Positions 45,899-53,159 of a DNA stretch of 64,000 nucleotides are shown here, in pieces. Source of the stretch: an uncultured Phascolarctobacterium sp. (GTDB lineage Bacteria > Bacillota > Negativicutes > Acidaminococcales > Acidaminococcaceae). Under the pieces are notes generated by a model that worked only from the letters and a program-made list of their open reading frames with translations, was not told the origin of the DNA and did no database searches. The position numbers and the translations under genes are program-made. Within the stretch, counting starts at the first letter, position 1; each line of letters begins with the position of its first letter. The DNA lies in NCBI GenBank assembly GCA_900757795.1, contig CAAEPE010000030.1:20425-84424 (forward strand). Reading direction: 5' to 3'.

Positions 45899-47062
45899 TT
45901 GGTAGGAATTAGATTGATTGTCATTATGGCTTTAGTCGGCGGCTTTATTGCTTATATGGCCGATAAAATGGGCAGCAAAATAGGTAAAAAGAAAATGTCC
46001 GTCTTTGGTCTGCGTCCTAAGTATACATCAATTTTGCTGACGGTAACTAGCGGCACGATTATCGCCGTACTGACTATTGGCGTTATGGCCATAGCTTCAC
46101 AGAGTGCGCGCACCGCTCTTTTTGGTATGGATAAATTGCAGCAGGAGCTGAAAATGCTCAATACTGAAAAAGCCAATGCTGCTGTAGCTTTAGACGAAGC
46201 TAAAAATAAAGTTGAGGCACAGAATAAAAAAATCAGCGAATTGGACACCAAGATGCAGGAGAGCATGCGGGAAAATGATGCTATGGAGGCTAAGCTGGCG
46301 GAAATAAATGATATGTACAGCCGTGCGCAAAATGAGGTTGCTGAGCTGACAAACTCCAAGAATGCGCTTACCAGCGAAATTAAGGATTTGGAGCAGACTA
46401 CGGAGGCTTTGCGTAAAGGCATCATCAACATGCGCGAGGGGCAGGTTTATTATCGTGCTGGTGAGATTGTTTACGCGGGCGTTATGCGCGGTGGGCTGAA
46501 GCATGAGGAAAATATTGCACAGGTTAACTGGCTGCTGCAAAATGCTAACGAAACCGCGCTGCAGCGTTTAGGCGTGCAGGAAACAAAGCAGCCTTTGCAG
46601 GCTATTTGGATTTCTAAGAACATGGTAGAAAATGCCGTTGACGCTTTGGATAAAAGCCGCGGTAACCTATTCTTCCGTATTCGTACTGTGGCTAATATTA
46701 TGGTTGGCGAACTGGCGGTCTGCGATATTGAAATGTTTGAAAATCAATTTATTTATCCTGATGATACGTTGATTTTAAGCGTTGATTATAATTTGCGTGA
46801 CGACAAGGATAATAACGAGAATCTTATTATGGCATTTTTAAGCCAAGTTAATCATAATGCTGTGCAGGCAGGTGTTTTACCTGATCCGCTGACAGGTAAA
46901 GTGGGTAATTTGGATGCTGCAACTATGATTGAAACCAGCAATGCCATTCGTAGAACTAACGGTATGTTTACTTTAAAGGCTTATGCTAAAGGTGATATTA
47001 CTACAGCCGGACCTGTAAGGATAAGGCTGGAGGTTGTGCCTAAGGACGCGAAGAATGAATAA
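45899..47062 (+). CDS. DUF3084-domain membrane coiled-coil protein
   Basis: 387 residues. Two N-terminal hydrophobic helices (~3-22 and ~42-66) separated by a basic loop (KMGSKIGKKKMSVFGLRPKYT), a coiled coil of about 100 residues (~75-175: LNTEKANAAVALDEAKNKVEAQN, IKDLEQTTEALR), then a mixed alpha/beta domain. This is the DUF3084 family layout, otherwise known from cyanobacteria and diderm Firmicutes; function unknown. The start is TTG 45899, with GGGAGGTGG at 45886-45894. It lies just after the Lpt genes, so an envelope role is possible. Confidence 0.85.
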   Translation: MVGIRLIVIMALVGGFIAYMADKMGSKIGKKKMSVFGLRPKYTSILLTVTSGTIIAVLTIGVMAIASQSARTALFGMDKLQQELKMLNTEKANAAVALDEAKNKVEAQNKKISELDTKMQESMRENDAMEAKLAEINDMYSRAQNEVAELTNSKNALTSEIKDLEQTTEALRKGIINMREGQVYYRAGEIVYAGVMRGGLKHEENIAQVNWLLQNANETALQRLGVQETKQPLQAIWISKNMVENAVDALDKSRGNLFFRIRTVANIMVGELAVCDIEMFENQFIYPDDTLILSVDYNLRDDKDNNENLIMAFLSQVNHNAVQAGVLPDPLTGKVGNLDAATMIETSNAIRRTNGMFTLKAYAKGDITTAGPVRIRLEVVPKDAKNE

Positions 47063-47456
47063 GTATCTTGGTATAGATCCCGGACGCAGTAAAACAGGTT
47101 TGGCTTTGGTAGCGGAAGACGGCAGTATTTTGGCGCTTCGCATTGCTTTAACTATTGACATTGCAGATGAACTGCGTAAATTTGCGGCGCAGAAAAGCAT
47201 TACAGCTATTATTATGGGAAATGGTACCAATAGTAAAGCTATTGGTGCTGCGGTGCAGCAAGCTTTTCCTTATACAGCACTACATTTAGTAGAGGAAGCG
47301 CACAGTACAGAGGAAGCTCGCGAGCTGTATTGGCAGGAGCAACCACCAAAAGGCTGGCGTAAGCTAATACCATTAGGCTTGTTAGTGCCACCGGAGCCCT
47401 TAGACGCTTATGCTGCCGTGGTACAAGCGCGGCGTTGGCTTGCACACAAAAATTAA
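47055..47456 (+). CDS. YqgF/RuvX-like RNase H-fold protein
   Basis: 133 residues. YLGIDPGRSKTGLALV near the N-terminus carries the first catalytic Asp; AIIMGNGTNSKAIG, LVEEAHSTEEARELYW (Glu), and PPEPLDAYAAVVQA (Asp near the C-terminus) complete an RNase H-like acidic set. The fold is that of YqgF (pre-16S rRNA processing) or Holliday-junction resolvase-like nucleases, but sequence is diverged from standard YqgF, so it may be a paralogue. It overlaps the DUF3084 gene by 8 nt, and a terminator follows. Confidence 0.8.
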   Translation: MNKYLGIDPGRSKTGLALVAEDGSILALRIALTIDIADELRKFAAQKSITAIIMGNGTNSKAIGAAVQQAFPYTALHLVEEAHSTEEARELYWQEQPPKGWRKLIPLGLLVPPEPLDAYAAVVQARRWLAHKN

Positions 47457-47465
47457 AATAAAAAT

Positions 47466-47510
47466 GGCTATGTGATAATACGTCTATAGGCGTAAATCGC
47501 ATAGCCTTTT
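47466..47510 (+). terminator. Intrinsic terminator at the end of the LPS gene run
   Basis: GGCTATG (47466-47472) pairs with CATAGCC (47500-47506), with inner pairs GAT/ATC and TACG/CGTA, followed by TTTT. It marks the end of the long envelope gene cluster. Confidence 0.85.
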
Positions 47511-47528
47511 ATCATAGGAGAAATAGTA

Positions 47529-48161
47529 ATGGATAATTTGATAGAACTTAGCAGTAGGGAATTTTTAGCAAAATTGGCTAGCAGTGAGCCTGCGCCTGGC
47601 GGTGGCGGCAGCGCGGCTATGGCTGGAGCCTTAGCTGCCGCACTGGCATCCATGGTGTCTAATCTGACTATAGGCAAGAAAAAGTTTGCGGAGCAAGAGG
47701 CAGAAGTACAAAAAATCTTAGTTGCCGCTGAAAAAGTGCGGGAACAGTTACTAAAGCTTGTCAATGAAGATGCTAAAGTGTTTAACAGCTTTATGGCTTG
47801 CTATAAGCTGCCTAAAGATACAGAAGCAGAGAAGGTAGTGCGTATTGAAGCAATACATCAGGCTGCTAAGCAGGCGGCGGAGATTCCGGCAGCTATTGCT
47901 AAGGCATCTTATGAGGTGCTGCAACTAGCTGAAAAATTGGTAAAAATAGGTAATCCAGGTGTTATTACTGACGGAGCGTGTAGCGCTTTATTAGCGCGGG
48001 CGGCGCTGCGCTGTGCTGAATATAATGTGCGCATTAATTTAAGCTTGACTAAAGATGAAATTTATAATCAAAAGGTTAAAGCAGAACTGCAATTTTTATT
48101 ACGAGAGGCGCAGAAGCTGGAGCAGCAAGCCTTAACAGTTACCGATAAAGCATTGAGTTAA
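47529..48161 (+). CDS. Cyclodeaminase/cyclohydrolase family protein (FchA-like)
   Basis: 210 residues of all-helical formiminotetrahydrofolate cyclodeaminase fold. The glycine-rich PAPGGGGSAAMAGALAAALASMV (residues ~20-42) is diagnostic; NPGVITDGACSALLARAALR near 145 is also conserved. In anaerobes these stand-alone proteins act as formimino-THF cyclodeaminase or methenyl-THF cyclohydrolase, feeding one-carbon units from histidine or purine breakdown. No other folate gene is adjacent. Followed closely by a tRNA promoter. Confidence 0.88.
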   Translation: MDNLIELSSREFLAKLASSEPAPGGGGSAAMAGALAAALASMVSNLTIGKKKFAEQEAEVQKILVAAEKVREQLLKLVNEDAKVFNSFMACYKLPKDTEAEKVVRIEAIHQAAKQAAEIPAAIAKASYEVLQLAEKLVKIGNPGVITDGACSALLARAALRCAEYNVRINLSLTKDEIYNQKVKAELQFLLREAQKLEQQALTVTDKALS

Positions 48162-48167
48162 ATTTGC

Positions 48168-48196
48168 TTGACGATTAAGGCTTTTTACCGTATAAT
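48168..48196 (+). promoter_or_regulatory. Promoter of tRNA-Ser(TGA)
   Basis: TTGACG (48168-48173), 17-nt spacer, TATAAT (48191-48196), twelve nt before the tRNA. Confidence 0.85.
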
Positions 48197-48207
48197 TTAA
48201 ATGTTAC

Positions 48208-48297
48208 GGAAAGGTGGCCGAGCGGTTGAAGGCTCTAGTCTTGAAAACTAGCGAGGGTGCAAGCCCTCCGTGGGTTCGAATCCCACCCTTTCCGCCA
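48208..48297 (+). tRNA. tRNA-Ser, anticodon TGA
   Basis: Acceptor GGAAAGG (48208-48214) pairs with CCTTTCC (48287-48293); discriminator G and encoded CCA at 48295-48297. The anticodon stem/loop has CTTGAAA with TGA; a long variable arm (class II) with GAGGGT...CCTC fits Ser; T-arm GTGGGTTCGAATCCCAC. Confidence 0.97.
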
Positions 48298-48317
48298 TAA
48301 AAAGTATGCGCAAATAC

Positions 48318-48346
48318 TTGCCAAACAGTAGAATTTGTGTTATACT
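48318..48346 (+). promoter_or_regulatory. Promoter of tRNA-Ser(GCT)
   Basis: TTGCCA (48318-48323), 17-nt spacer, TATACT (48341-48346). Each tRNA-Ser has its own promoter. Confidence 0.8.
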
Positions 48347-48362
48347 AATAAAGTAGTCTAAT

Positions 48363-48454
48363 GGAGTGGTACTCAAGCTGGCTGAAGAGGACGGTTTGCT
48401 AAATCGTTAGACGGTTTACCCCGTGCGTGGGTTCGAATCCCACCCACTCCGCCA
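48363..48454 (+). tRNA. tRNA-Ser, anticodon GCT
   Basis: Acceptor GGAGTGG (48363-48369) pairs with CCACTCC (48444-48450), then G and encoded CCA. Anticodon loop TTGCTAA gives GCT; long variable arm; T-arm GTGGGTTCGAATCCCAC as in the neighbouring tRNA-Ser. Confidence 0.97.
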
Positions 48455-48467
48455 ACACTAAGAAATC

Positions 48468-48500
48468 GAGCTTTCAGAGATAATCTGAAAGCTCTTTTTT
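48468..48500 (+). terminator. Intrinsic terminator after tRNA-Ser(GCT)
   Basis: GAGCTTTCAGA (48468-48478), loop GATAA, TCTGAAAGCTC (48484-48494), then TTTTTT. The rest of the gap to 48669 shows nothing I can assign. Confidence 0.95.
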
Positions 48501-48668
48501 ATGTCTTAAATGCAGGTTTAGTTGCTACGGCTTTATGTTGCGGCTTTTGTCCAACAAAATAAAATCTCCTAATGCAAACAAGACCTTTCAGTCAAAGTAA
48601 ATTTACCTTAGGAGAAAAGCAAAATAAATGCTATAAGAAAATTTAGCATAAGTAAAAATAGAGCAACC

Positions 48669-49745
48669 TTACCTTAATTTATTAGTTATCAGCCACTTTT
48701 CCATATGGTTAGCGATTTCTACATTATTCAAATCAGCAAATAAAAAGTGTGTATTGCCCTTAATGCCTATTTCCGGTAGATGTACAACAACAGCGTTGCC
48801 TCCGTGGCGGTTGACAGCTTCCGCCCACTGACGTGCCATAATCAAACGCACACGCCAGTTATCCTTATTCCATTCAGTTGTAGGCTCTAAAGGAATGTAA
48901 TCGCCGTAGTAAATGATAATAGGTATTTTAGTAAGTCTGTTAAAATTTTCTAAAGTAATAGGCGTTCCCTTGAGGGGGCCGAAAGGACTGCTGGTTTCCA
49001 GCGCAGGCGGAACTTCACCTTCGGGAAAAACGAAGCCGCTGCCAGGCTCAAAGGCTACTACTGCTTTGACGTTTTCGCTTTTGATAGCTGTCCACCAACC
49101 GGGGCCGCCGCCTTGGGAGTGAGTAATCAAAACGCCCTTACCGGTTTTGGCAAAAACCTCTGCCATGGCATCACTTATGAGCTGTTCGTCAAAGGCGCCG
49201 GTATTAGGGGTCATTTGGCGGAAGAATTGCTCTAGAGATTGTTTGTTCTGCGAAACCTGCACACCAGGAAAGAAATTAGGCCAGCTGCCCAAACGAAAGT
49301 TGCTGAACCAAAGCTGGTCCAACGCGGTTGCCGTAATTTTTTCAGGTATAGTGGAATTACCAGCTTTGCCGCGACGGGGTTGATCTACTAAATAGGTGCT
49401 GTAACCACGGCTGAGAAAAATATTTTGAAAACCGTCGCGTCCGTCAGGCGTGGTTTCCCAGGTTTTGGCAGATTGGCCTGCGCCGTGCAGAAAAACTAAA
49501 GTATATTTATGTGCCTTAACCGGTTTTTGGTAAAAAACGTAAGCGTGGTCACCGTGCAGTGTTTGACCTTGGGGATTAGCCGGATTTTGAAAATCGAAGT
49601 TGCCAGTCTCTTGCTTTACGTTGCCGCCTGCGAGAAAGCTTCCTTGGTCAGCTAACAGGACAGGCTTTTCAAAGGCTAGAGCGGCGCTTATTGGCAGCAT
49701 AGCCGCAAGCAATGCTGCTGCCGTACTGTGCAAAAATTTGAGCAT
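48669..49745 (-). CDS. Exported alpha/beta hydrolase
   Basis: 358 residues with a signal peptide (LLAAMLPISAALAFE, cleavage ~24), so it acts outside the inner membrane. Alpha/beta-hydrolase fold: LVFLHGAGQSAKTWE with oxyanion HG near 84, YLVDQPRRGKAG, nucleophile elbow ITHSQGGGPGWW near 210 (Ser), and a C-terminal candidate His in KGNTHFLFADL. The closest pattern is the secreted esterase-like group; substrate unknown. It is the last of a minus-strand series with the FMN protein upstream (37-nt gap), probably transcribed from the promoter at 50457. Confidence 0.85.
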   Translation of the reverse strand: MLKFLHSTAAALLAAMLPISAALAFEKPVLLADQGSFLAGGNVKQETGNFDFQNPANPQGQTLHGDHAYVFYQKPVKAHKYTLVFLHGAGQSAKTWETTPDGRDGFQNIFLSRGYSTYLVDQPRRGKAGNSTIPEKITATALDQLWFSNFRLGSWPNFFPGVQVSQNKQSLEQFFRQMTPNTGAFDEQLISDAMAEVFAKTGKGVLITHSQGGGPGWWTAIKSENVKAVVAFEPGSGFVFPEGEVPPALETSSPFGPLKGTPITLENFNRLTKIPIIIYYGDYIPLEPTTEWNKDNWRVRLIMARQWAEAVNRHGGNAVVVHLPEIGIKGNTHFLFADLNNVEIANHMEKWLITNKLR

Positions 49746-49782
49746 GTGTAAAGTCTCCTTTACTTAATATTTTTGCAGCTTA

Positions 49783-50403
49783 TTAACGTATAAAATGCGT
49801 ACCTATCCAAGGCTCTTTTTCCGGTAGACCGTATTTTTCTTTGCCTAAAGCGATAGAACGCATTAGAAAAGTCATGTTGCGAGCCAAAGTACGCATGGTT
49901 TGCAGGCCTTCGCCGTCCTGTAATGCTTCCCCCATTTCACGGCCGTGGATGCTGTTCCAATATTGGCTGGAGGCAATAGGCATGCCGCAGATAGCAAAAT
50001 ATTTATTGAGTTCGTCAAAGGTGGCAGATAAACCGCCGCGGCGGGCAGCTACAACGCTGGCACCAACCTTCATAGTTTTATCAATATGGGAAGTGCTGAA
50101 AAATAATCTATCTAAAAAAGCAATCAGCGTAGCGTTGGCAGAAGCGTAGTAAACAGGAGAGCCGACTACTAAACCGTCACATTCTGCTAATTTTTGTGCT
50201 GCCTCATTTACCTCGTCGTTAAAAACGCAGTGATTCAATTTAGCGCATTGACAGCAAGCGATACAGCCACGAATGGCCTTGTGACCGATATGCAGAATTT
50301 CCGTTTCTACGCCTTCTGCTTTAAAAACCTTTACCATTTCCTGTAAAGCGATGGCAGTATTGCCGTTAGCATGAGGGCTGCCATTAATAAGTAATACTTT
50401 CAT
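49783..50403 (-). CDS. Flavodoxin-family NAD(P)H-dependent oxidoreductase
   Basis: 206 residues with an FMN-reductase flavodoxin-like fold. The phosphate-binding loop LINGSPHANGNTAIAL is at the N-terminus; a Cys cluster (CIACCQCAKLNHCVFNDE, residues ~48-65) resembles iron-sulfur flavoproteins but may only be redox Cys. VVGSPVYYASANATLIAFLDRLF is the flavin-contact helix region. Likely reduces quinones or other electrophiles. GGAGGAGG precedes the ATG on the minus strand. The upstream promoter has MerR-type spacing. Confidence 0.88.
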   Translation of the reverse strand: MKVLLINGSPHANGNTAIALQEMVKVFKAEGVETEILHIGHKAIRGCIACCQCAKLNHCVFNDEVNEAAQKLAECDGLVVGSPVYYASANATLIAFLDRLFFSTSHIDKTMKVGASVVAARRGGLSATFDELNKYFAICGMPIASSQYWNSIHGREMGEALQDGEGLQTMRTLARNMTFLMRSIALGKEKYGLPEKEPWIGTHFIR

Positions 50404-50456
50404 ATAAAAAACCTCCTCCGAAAGTAAGTATAAAAATTTGCTATAAGCTTAAGCAT

Positions 50457-50487
50457 ATTATACTACTTTAAGTTGACTTTAAGTCAA
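50457..50487 (-). promoter_or_regulatory. MerR-type promoter of the flavodoxin-family gene
   Basis: Minus strand: -35 TTGACT (50482-50487) and -10 TATAAT (50457-50462) are separated by 19 nt. The spacer is filled by a 20-bp quasi-palindrome at 50465-50484 built of ACTT/AAGT units. A 19-nt spacer with a central dyad is the hallmark of MerR-activated promoters. Confidence 0.72.
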
Positions 50488-50526
50488 GCTGTTTGGAGAA
50501 GGTTTTAGGGGAGAAATATTATGGAA

Positions 50527-51582
50527 TTATTTTAAAGTACGTCCGTAGAAGCCTTGCAGCTTATTAACGATTTGGTCTACATATTCGGGAACGTAGTAGG
50601 TTTTAATGTGAGTAGCGCCGGGAACCTTGAACAGTTCTTTATCTTGAGTTCCGGTTGCTTTGGCAAATGCTTCTTCTGACATATATAAGGAGTCAGCTTT
50701 TTCGCCGGCAATCAGCAGCAAGGGTTGGTCGATAAGTTCAATATTATCGGTGGCATCCCAAGCCATTAGCTCCATAAGGCTGCTGGTGGTGTAGCTGAAG
50801 GTGGAATTTGGATGACGGTGAGTGCGGCCATAATACAGCATACCTTCGCGGTACAAATCAGTGCCGATTTTAGCAATACTTTAATCAGTGAGCGCATCAA
50901 AATCTACGTTACCGGAATAAGAAACAGTACCATCTTTGATTTCTGCTGCGCGAGCTGCTGCAGCTTGGGACATGCGTTCATTAATGCTGTTTAGTTGGGA
51001 ATCCATGTAACCGTTGCGGCGCACACGTCCGCTGTTAAACATACTGATGGTAGCAACTGCTTTGACGCGTTTTTCGGATTTAGCAGCGTTTAAGGTGTAA
51101 CCGCCGCCGCCGCAAATGCCTAAAGCGCCGATTCTATCGGTGTCAACCCCTGCGTATTGGCTGATGTAGTCTACCATACCGTGAATGTCTTCGGTGCGAT
51201 AATAGGGGACGTCCAGATGACGGGGATTACCGCCGCTGGCACCTTGATAAGCAGCGTCAGCTGCGATAGTAATGTAGCCTAATTCAGCTAGGCGCTGAGC
51301 ATAAAGACCTGCAACCTGCTCTTTAACACCGCCGTTAGGATGAGCTACGACAATAGCAGGATATTTTTTTGCCGGATTGTAATTAACTGGAGTATAAACG
51401 TTAGCGGCAATTTTTACACCATGCAGCATGTAATTTACAGGATGAATGTTTACCTCGTTTTTAACATTTTGCGTAATGGCGTGATCATAAACCAAAGAGT
51501 AGGGATTGCTTTGGTAAGGAGCTGCGCCGGCAGTTCCGGCAACACCTAAAGCCAAAGTTAACAGTGCGCTGGCTGCTGTCCG
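50527..51582 (-). pseudogene. Exported alpha/beta hydrolase, interrupted (in-frame stop, 5' truncated)
   Basis: Read on the minus strand, the frame encodes part of a signal peptide (ASALLTLALGVAGTAGAAP), then an alpha/beta hydrolase: IVVAHPNGGVKEQVAG, ITIAADAAYQGASGG, nucleophile elbow ALGICGGGGYT (Cys where Ser is usual, as in dienelactone hydrolases), and a C-terminal half with LLIAGEKADS and the His in PGATHIKTYY. A TAA at 50881-50883 interrupts it; the same frame continues directly as SIAKIGTDLYREGM. The 5' end is lost: about 51580 the sequence changes to unrelated DNA and no start codon with ribosome site remains. A TTG at 51555 is not convincing. Confidence 0.8.
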
Positions 51583-51973
51583 GGCAATGATACTGGAAGA
51601 ACATCCCGAAGCTGCCGCAGACCGCTCCCTGAAAATTCTGGAAGCCGGTCAGATAGAGGAAGAAGATTTTTTCTGCCATGTGACACACAAAACCTGGGAC
51701 GCTATCCTCCACGATATACGCAAAGCCCATGAGAACGACATGGAGAGTGCGCCGGATACCACGCCCGCCGATGAACTGATAAAGGAAGTCCGAAAGGCCA
51801 TGCAATCTACCGGCGATAGGGTGCAGGAATTTCTGGAAATCTTCTGCAAGGCATTTCAGCTAAAGTACAAGCGGCTCACAGACGAGGAAAGAACAACCCT
51901 GAAAAGGCTATTCAAAAGATCGCCGCTGATTAAAAATTCCGGGATCAACTTCCGCCGTAGGCCGTGGAAATGA
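51578..51973 (+). pseudogene. Truncated foreign ORF (unknown, probably mobile-element derived)
   Basis: An open frame reads in from the breakpoint at about 51578 and ends at 51973; the first ATG is 51587. It encodes a charged, acidic then basic helical sequence (EEHPEAAADRSLKILEAGQIEEED, RVQEFLEIFCKAFQLKYKRLTDEERTTLKRLFKR). Codon usage (many GAG, CTG, CCG and GCC codons) differs from neighbours, and there is no ribosome site. I do not recognise it; it looks like the 3' end of a gene from a conjugative or mobilisable element. A GC-rich hairpin follows. Confidence 0.5.
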
Positions 51974-51976
51974 AAA

Positions 51977-52009
51977 CAGCCGTTGCGGGACTGGCTCCTG
52001 CAACGGCTG
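51977..52009 (+). other. GC-rich hairpin after the foreign ORF
   Basis: CAGCCGTTGC (51977-51986) pairs perfectly with GCAACGGCTG (52000-52009), loop of 13 nt, without a T-run. Possibly a terminator remnant of the donor element. Confidence 0.5.
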
Positions 52010-52047
52010 CGCCTTTGGGATGATTCGATTGTACTGCAAACTTTCAT

Positions 52048-52602
52048 TTAGTGCATAGCATAATTTATTTTTACCATATGGATATGATCCTCCCATACTC
52101 CATTGATATTCAAGTAATACTTTGAAACCCCTTCATTTACAAAATGATTTTTTTCTAAAACTCTTAAAGACGCTTTATTTTTCGGCATTACATTTGCTTC
52201 TATCCGATGCACCCCTAATTCTTCAAAAGCATACTTTGTCAACATCCCTACTGCCATAGACATATATCCTTTGTTGACAAAATCCTTGTCTAACTTATAT
52301 CCCAAAAAGGCAGAACAAAAGGCTCCCCATACTACATTGTTTAATCCAATGATACCTATAATCTTTGTGGGTTGCTCCATTGAAAGAATATAAAAACGAA
52401 ATGCTGTTCTTTCCTCATACTCTGACATTTCCTTTTTCAATACTGCTTGCTGATATTCCAGCGAAAAAAATTCCTCACTCCGCACAGGCTCAAAGGCTTC
52501 TAAAAAATCTCTATTTCTTTTATAGTAATCAACCACTTGTTCTGCAAGAGATATGTCTGCCGGCACAAGTTGTATATATTGATTTTTCATTATATTATTC
52601 AT
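52048..52602 (-). CDS. GNAT acetyltransferase, RimJ/RimL type
   Basis: 184 residues from ATG 52602, which has GAGGGGG just upstream on the minus strand. GNAT fold: IIGLNNVVWGAFCSAFLGYKLDKDFVNKGYMSMAVGMLTKYAFEELGVHRIEANVMPKNKASLRVLEKNHFVNEGV, with the acetyl-CoA loop around KDFVNKGYM and the NKASLRVLEK motif near 150. RimJ/RimL-like enzymes acetylate protein N-termini or small amines, including drugs. AT-rich and unlike its neighbours in codon use (many TTT, AAA, ATA), so it was probably acquired. Downstream of the XRE gene by 33 nt. Confidence 0.88.
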   Translation of the reverse strand: MNNIMKNQYIQLVPADISLAEQVVDYYKRNRDFLEAFEPVRSEEFFSLEYQQAVLKKEMSEYEERTAFRFYILSMEQPTKIIGIIGLNNVVWGAFCSAFLGYKLDKDFVNKGYMSMAVGMLTKYAFEELGVHRIEANVMPKNKASLRVLEKNHFVNEGVSKYYLNINGVWEDHIHMVKINYAMH

Positions 52603-52635
52603 ATTATCCCCCTCTACAAATCCCAATTTGTCTTG

Positions 52636-52854
52636 TCAAAGACTATTTTCTGTATCATGTGCCAATTCAATTACATCAGCTATGTCACAATCCAGGGCTT
52701 TACAAATCCGCAAGAGTGTTTCCATACTGATATGCTTTCCTTTGCCCATATTGGCAATCATATTGGTGGTAAGACCGGCAGCAAGCCGCAAGTCCTCTTT
52801 TCTCATGCCACGCTCTTTTAAGGTGTTCCATAATGGCTGATAGCTGATGTTCAT
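52636..52854 (-). CDS. XRE/Cro-CI family small regulator
   Basis: 72 residues from ATG 52854. It is a single helix-turn-helix: LWNTLKERGMRKEDLRLAAGLTTNMIANMGKGKHISMETLLRICKALDCDIADVIEL. This form (MNISYQPLW... MGKG...) is common in integrative elements of gut Firmicutes. The longer open frame starting at 52941 overlaps the promoter at 52897-52925 and is not used. It probably autoregulates itself and the downstream acetyltransferase. Confidence 0.9.
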   Translation of the reverse strand: MNISYQPLWNTLKERGMRKEDLRLAAGLTTNMIANMGKGKHISMETLLRICKALDCDIADVIELAHDTENSL

Positions 52855-52896
52855 AGGCTTCCCGTCCCTCTTTCCATCGTCAAGTGTTCTGCACCC

Positions 52897-52925
52897 ATTA
52901 TAGCAGAAATCTTGTGTTTCCACAA
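52897..52925 (-). promoter_or_regulatory. Promoter of the XRE-GNAT pair
   Basis: Minus strand TTGTGG (52920-52925), 17-nt spacer, TATAAT (52897-52902). It supports the start at 52854 with a ~35-nt leader. Confidence 0.75.
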
Positions 52926-53019
52926 TATTTCTTGACCGCACCGCCGGTTCCGTCTGGATTGTGCTTTTCCTTTCTTATCTTTTGTTACATCTAATTAGCC
53001 ATAAGCTGTGTCGGAGCCA

Positions 53020-53060
53020 GAGATTTTTTGTACCTAAAAACGATGTGGAGTTATTTTAAA
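53020..53060. other. Likely right breakpoint of the acquired islet
   Basis: The gap 52855-53159 has no gene. From the right it holds a terminator, then a leftward MerR-type promoter with no gene in normal distance, then somewhere in this interval the sequence changes to the XRE upstream region. The exact junction cannot be fixed without a reference. Confidence 0.45.
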
Positions 53061-53070
53061 TTTTCTTTGC

Positions 53071-53101
53071 ATTGTAGCTATTAAAGCTTACTTTAAGTAA
53101 A
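53071..53101 (-). promoter_or_regulatory. Orphaned MerR-type promoter
   Basis: Minus strand TTTACT (53096-53101), 19-nt spacer, TACAAT (53071-53076). The spacer holds the dyad TTAAAG-N4-CTTTAA within 53079-53098. Its transcript would run into the acquired islet. It is probably the original promoter of the interrupted hydrolase. Confidence 0.62.
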
Positions 53102-53111
53102 GTAGCAAAAA

Positions 53112-53146
53112 TAAAAAAGCCTAGCCTCAAAATAATTTGAGACTAG
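53112..53146 (-). terminator. Terminator of the frameshifted oxidoreductase gene
   Basis: CTAG-C-CTCAAA (53121-53131) pairs with TTTGAG-A-CTAG (53136-53146); on the minus strand it is followed by GGCTTTTTTAT. Confidence 0.8.
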
Positions 53147-53159
53147 ATTTGGTTAAGCT

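Noticed and set aside
50881..50883. Stop-codon recoding in the hydrolase
   Set aside because: The codon is TAA, which is not used for selenocysteine or pyrrolysine, and the gene is also truncated at the 5' end.
52855..52941. Longer start for the XRE gene at 52941
   Set aside because: It would overlap a good promoter (52897-52925) and adds residues not expected in this family.
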